From: Deltaproteobacteria bacterium
Lineage (GTDB): Bacteria > UBA10199 > DSSB01
NCBI GenBank assembly: GCA_021414045.1
Contig: JAIOPF010000259.1
Coordinates: 1 to 8,459, forward strand
Reading direction: 5' to 3'
DNA length: 8,459 bases
Shown here: positions 6,648-8,459 of the stretch, in pieces
Numbering within the stretch: position 1 is the stretch's first letter
How the letters are laid out: each line of letters opens with the position of its first letter
Made by a program: the position numbers and the translations under genes
The notes under the pieces: generated by a model
Told to the model about the DNA's origin: nothing
The model's database searches: none
The model's input: only the letters and a program-made list of their open reading frames with translations

Positions 6648-6683
6648 AAAGCCCTCGGAAGTTCCGAGGGCTTTTTCTTTTTT
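6648..6683 (+). terminator. Intrinsic terminator of the tRNA unit
   Basis: AAAGCCCTCGG (6648-6658) pairs with CCGAGGGCTTT (6664-6674) over 11 pairs with loop AAGTT, and the T-rich tract TTTTTCTTTTTT follows. It starts 8 bases after tRNA-Glu and insulates the tRNA unit from the toxin-antitoxin operon. Confidence 0.93.
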
Positions 6684-6701
6684 CAAAACACTTTCCAGCC
6701 A

Positions 6702-6730
6702 TTGCCAGAAATACCTTGGAGTGGTATACC
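6702..6730 (+). promoter_or_regulatory. Probable promoter of the higBA operon
   Basis: TTGCCA (6702-6707) and TATACC (6725-6730) are 17 bases apart on the toxin strand. The -10 box lies inside the left arm of the operator palindrome, which suits autorepression. A competing pair is TTGGAG (6716-6721) with TATACG (6740-6745), 18 bases apart. Confidence 0.45.
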
Positions 6731-6744
6731 TTTATAAGGTATAC
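6724..6744. promoter_or_regulatory. Palindromic operator of the toxin-antitoxin operon
   Basis: GTATACCTT (6724-6732) and AAGGTATAC (6736-6744) are perfect 9-base inverted arms around TAT. The arms overlap candidate -10 boxes and end 10 bases before the toxin ATG. HigA-type antitoxins repress their own promoters by binding such palindromes through the helix-turn-helix; that HigA binds here is inference from position and symmetry. Confidence 0.7.
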
Positions 6745-6754
6745 GTTATTTCTT

Positions 6755-7045
6755 ATGGCCATCCAGTCCTTTGTAGAGCCTTCGCTTGGAGAGTTTTTTG
6801 AATCTGAAAAGCTTCCTAAAAATGCTGGGTGGCAAGGAGTTAAGAAAATCGTGAGGCGCAAACTGGACATGCTGGATTATGCTCACAAGTTGGACGACTT
6901 AGCCTCGCCTCCAGGCAACAAGTTAGAAGCTTTAAAAGACGACCTTAATGGGCTGCATAGTATTCGTATCAACGACCAATGGAGAATCGTGTTTGAATGG
7001 ACCGATCAAGGCCCATCCAAAGTTCGAGTAATAGACTACCATTGA
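6755..7045 (+). CDS. higB: HigB-type toxin (RelE/ParE superfamily mRNA interferase)
   Basis: A 96-residue protein of the HigB branch, which binds ribosomes and cuts mRNA during translation. Typical features: an N-terminal IQSF followed by a helical region (FFESEKLPK, KKIVRRKLDMLDYA), LEALKDDLNGLHSIRINDQWRIVFEW, and the C-terminal VIDYH that ends many HigB proteins. The W-R-I-V-F strand and final Tyr-His fit the conserved core. The ATG at 6755 was chosen because it gives the usual length and N-terminus; the frame is open further upstream but runs back into the terminator and tRNA-Glu. No good Shine-Dalgarno precedes it, which may keep toxin yield low. Toxin precedes antitoxin, the usual higBA order. 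Base composition is visibly more A+T-rich than genes to the left, suggesting acquisition. Confidence 0.9.
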   Translation: MAIQSFVEPSLGEFFESEKLPKNAGWQGVKKIVRRKLDMLDYAHKLDDLASPPGNKLEALKDDLNGLHSIRINDQWRIVFEWTDQGPSKVRVIDYH

Positions 7046-7061
7046 GAATAAAGAGGCTTAT

Positions 7062-7370
7062 ATGGCTCGCATGAGAAGAAAACCCACTACCCCTGGAGAG
7101 ATCTTGCAAGAGGAATATCTCCTCCCTTTGGAACTTACGCAAAAACAACTTGCGGACCATATTAAGTACGATGTCAAAGTCATCAACCGCTTAATCAATG
7201 GTCGAACCCGTTTAACGGCTCAGCTCGCCCTAAAGCTTGCGGCCGCATTGAATACCACCCCGGAATTCTGGCTCAACGCTCAAAAGGCCGTTGATATTTA
7301 TGAGGCATCAAAAGACGCGGGTAAGTTACCTAAGGCTCTTATCGAAAACGGCCATCTCATTCACGCCTAG
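7062..7370 (+). CDS. higA: HigA-type antitoxin, XRE-family helix-turn-helix protein
   Basis: A 102-residue partner that neutralises HigB and represses the operon. The N-terminal KPTTPGEILQEEYLLPLELT is the hallmark opening of HigA antitoxins. The helix-turn-helix spans about residues 25-60 (TQKQLADHIKYDVKVINRLI, then NGRTRLTAQLALKLAAAL), followed by NTTPEFWLNAQ, also diagnostic. An acidic and basic tail of about 25 residues extends beyond the core. The ATG at 7062 lies 16 bases after the toxin stop and has AAGAGG 5 bases upstream, a clearly better ribosome binding site than that of higB, as expected for excess antitoxin. The call is firm; activity of the pair is inferred. Confidence 0.93.
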   Translation: MARMRRKPTTPGEILQEEYLLPLELTQKQLADHIKYDVKVINRLINGRTRLTAQLALKLAAALNTTPEFWLNAQKAVDIYEASKDAGKLPKALIENGHLIHA

Positions 7371-7560
7371 CCCCATCATGGGATTCAATCGCTTCGACTT
7401 TGACACTACTTGGCGCCTGCACTGTTATTGGCGCATGGGTAAAATCCAAAACCCATCTCCCTACTTATTAAAGAAAACCGCATTAGCATCGAGGGGCTTT
7501 TTTAGTTTTTCAAATTTTTCCAACCCATCAATTCACTCTTCATCAAGAATGGGGACGGAA
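7371..7560. other. Non-coding stretch after higA
   Basis: I see no gene here. A T-rich tract near 7498-7528 could mark transcript ends from higBA, but no good stem precedes it. ATGGGT (7435-7440) and ACCCAT (7451-7456) can form a weak 6-pair hairpin without a T-run. Composition is A+T-rich compared with the operon at the left. Confidence 0.4.
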
Positions 7561-7805
7561 CTATTTCAACGCACCAACCGTCGCGGCGATAAAGAAAAGC
7601 AAAACGACGAGTTGGGCGATCTGAAACGGCGGCTCCGACTGGGTTGGGGCCATCATTCTCAAGCCAGGCCTCTTCAGAAAAAGCTGAACGACCAAGACGA
7701 AGCAGTTGAGATAGAGAGCCCGAACACCACGACCAGACCGGAGAGAATTCCAACCATACTAATCCCCACATGAACCAGGGTAAATGTCGACATTCCGGAT
7801 AACAT
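7561..7805 (-). pseudogene. Broken small integral membrane protein gene (internal deletion)
   Basis: The two ends of one gene survive in different frames. From the ATG at 7805, preceded by AAGGGAGG 4 bases upstream, 30 codons read as a membrane segment starting MLSGMSTFTLVHVGISMVGI and ending VVVFGL. A second frame (7716-7561, ending in TAG) reads LYLNCFVLVVQLFLKRPGLR, then MMAPTQSEPPFQIAQLVVLL and a final hydrophobic segment. From memory, both ends match an uncharacterised proteobacterial membrane family of about 160 residues with a VVFGL segment near the start and an APTQSEPPF motif near the C-terminus. The middle (roughly 75-80 residues) is absent and the frames are two bases out of step at about 7714-7718. 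As written, translation would stop after 43 codons. An excellent ribosome binding site on a dead frame suggests recent decay. No function is known. Confidence 0.72.
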
Positions 7806-8001
7806 AGAACCTCCCTTCCCTTATCACTTCTGGGAAACCATCTTTTATCACGAGTCAAAAATTTGTCGTAATTTCGGCATTTTGGAAGACCTTGGGCAAA
7901 GGCCAAATAGCCAAGGCACTGTAATCATTATCCTAATATATTTTGGCACGAACCCTGCATTTACATCAGGCAATAGTATTCATTTAGGGTTCGGGTATTC
8001 T
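7806..8001. other. Divergent intergenic region with sigma-54-type promoter
   Basis: These 196 bases separate the divergent broken membrane gene and the HAD-like gene. They hold the sigma-54-type promoter at 7943-7959 and a loose inverted repeat, CCTTGG (7890-7895) and CCAAGG (7911-7916). No further reading frame looks coding. Confidence 0.5.
7943..7959 (+). promoter_or_regulatory. Sigma-54 (RpoN) type -24/-12 promoter
   Basis: TTGGCACG (7943-7950), four bases, then CTGCA (7955-7959). The invariant GG (7945-7946) and GC (7957-7958) are exactly 10 bases apart. Against the consensus TGGCACG-N4-TTGCA only the first T of the -12 element differs (C). Transcription would begin near 7970, giving a leader of about 32 bases to the ATG at 8002. 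Such promoters need an enhancer-binding activator; none is encoded in the window. Confidence 0.65.
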
Positions 8002-8459
8002 ATGGGATTTCCCAGGTGGGGTGGGAAAAAGATCGCATGGATAAGGGTGGAGGGCTCTCTGATACGTCAGGGCCCCCTATCCTTAGCTTCTTATTTCGCC
8101 GCCAACGCACAATCTTTCTCCGATCGCATCACCAAGCTGGGCATGATCGCCTTCTCGGGTCCTTTGTGCCGATTGTTGGGCCAAAAGGATCGCAGCTCCC
8201 AGAGTAGAATGGCCTACTTCTCCCTTCGTGACATGAGCGAAGACAGAATTTTTGTCCTCGGGAAGGAATATTTTGAAAACATCCTCTCCGACGCCATCCT
8301 TCCCGGCGGCCGCGGGTTAGTCGAAAGGCTGCACCGCGAGGGATATGAGATCGTATTGTATAGCGATGGCTTGTCCCACGCTCTCGAGTATTTGCCATCC
8401 CAATTCAAAAACATCTCCCAGCTTTACTGCAACTCGCTGGAATTTTCCCAAGGGATGGC
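8002..8459 (+). CDS. HAD-like (SerB/HAD-IB type) protein with altered catalytic motif (3' end beyond window)
   Basis: The first 152 codons are visible; the gene runs off the right edge. The fold signature is that of HAD-IB phosphatases: an opening strand IAWIRVEGSLIRQG (11-24), a long helical cap (ASYFAANAQSFSDRI, then RMAYFSLRDMSEDRI), ILPGGRGLVERLHREGYEIVLYSDGL with motif II Ser121, and YCNSLEF. In active members the first strand ends in Asp-x-Asp-Gly-Thr, where the first Asp is the nucleophile and the second the acid/base. Here the same place reads Arg15-Val-Glu17-Gly-Ser, so classic phosphatase chemistry is doubtful. From memory, related myxobacterial proteins share this R-V-E variant. 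The ATG at 8002 fits the upstream sigma-54-type promoter; the Shine-Dalgarno is weak. Role unknown. Confidence 0.72.
   Translation, partial: MGFPRWGGKKIAWIRVEGSLIRQGPLSLASYFAANAQSFSDRITKLGMIAFSGPLCRLLGQKDRSSQSRMAYFSLRDMSEDRIFVLGKEYFENILSDAILPGGRGLVERLHREGYEIVLYSDGLSHALEYLPSQFKNISQLYCNSLEFSQGM

Noticed and set aside
6251..7416. TACTTGGCGC occurs at 6251-6260 and again at 7407-7416, bracketing the tRNA and higBA region like island ends.
   Set aside because: Dozens of 10-base repeats are expected by chance in 8.4 kb, and the match decays after 10 bases; no integrase is present.
7435..7456. ATGGGT and ACCCAT inverted repeat as a terminator for higBA.
   Set aside because: Only 6 pairs with a 10-base loop and no following T-run.
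6633..7557. TGGGGACG, the last 8 bases of tRNA-Glu, recurs at 7550-7557 beyond higBA, suggesting attL/attR.
   Set aside because: Eight bases are far too few, and such a match is expected by chance; no recombinase gene lies between.
7550..7565. GGGGACGGAACTATTT looks like a fragment of REP-type repeats I associate with some deltaproteobacterial genomes.
   Set aside because: Only one copy is present, it overlaps the stop codon of the broken gene, and no hairpin partner or REP transposase is visible.
7502..7906. A 134-codon minus-strand open frame.
   Set aside because: Its translation is rich in Trp, Arg and Pro without family features; it overlaps in another frame the recognisable membrane-protein remnants at 7561-7805.

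Overview
The window (8,459 bases) looks like a chromosomal piece of a Gram-negative bacterium. The left two thirds is dense housekeeping sequence of moderately high G+C. It includes mtgA, a membrane-anchored peptidoglycan glycosyltransferase typical of Gram-negative bacteria. The right third has two tRNA genes followed by a looser, more A+T-rich accessory stretch. A near-consensus sigma-54 promoter and a myxobacterial-looking HAD-like protein hint at the former Deltaproteobacteria or a neighbouring candidate phylum. That placement is an inference from few markers.

Positions 1-4415 (minus strand, read right to left) hold a probable operon: rsmB (16S rRNA cytosine methyltransferase), a zinc-finger-less DnaJ co-chaperone, an exported protein of unknown function, and a CaiB/BaiF-type CoA-transferase/racemase cut by the left window edge. 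The last two genes overlap by one base (TAATG). mtgA (4465-5172, plus strand) is head-to-head with rsmB across 49 bases. It ends one base from the stop of a convergent O-methyltransferase gene (5174-6211, minus strand).

Positions 6285-6683 hold a stable-RNA unit: a promoter with a TTGACA box, tRNA-Lys(UUU), an odd 119-base spacer, tRNA-Glu(UUC) and a strong intrinsic terminator. In the spacer, the last 19 bases of tRNA-Lys plus two downstream bases recur as a perfect 21-base direct repeat 106 bases further on. Between the copies lie two strong adjacent hairpins. This is the least explained structure in the window: either the scar of a tRNA-targeted integration or duplication, or a small structured RNA.

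Positions 6724-7370 hold a higBA-type toxin-antitoxin operon, toxin first, with a perfect 9-3-9 palindromic operator. Positions 7561-7805 (minus strand) hold the remains of a small membrane-protein gene whose two ends survive in different frames, consistent with an internal deletion. Positions 7943-7959 carry the sigma-54-type promoter. It reads into the last gene, starting at 8002 and cut by the right edge: a HAD-like protein in which Arg-Val-Glu occupies the usual catalytic Asp-x-Asp position. I see no CRISPR array, insertion sequence, phage gene or large biosynthetic or defence cluster.
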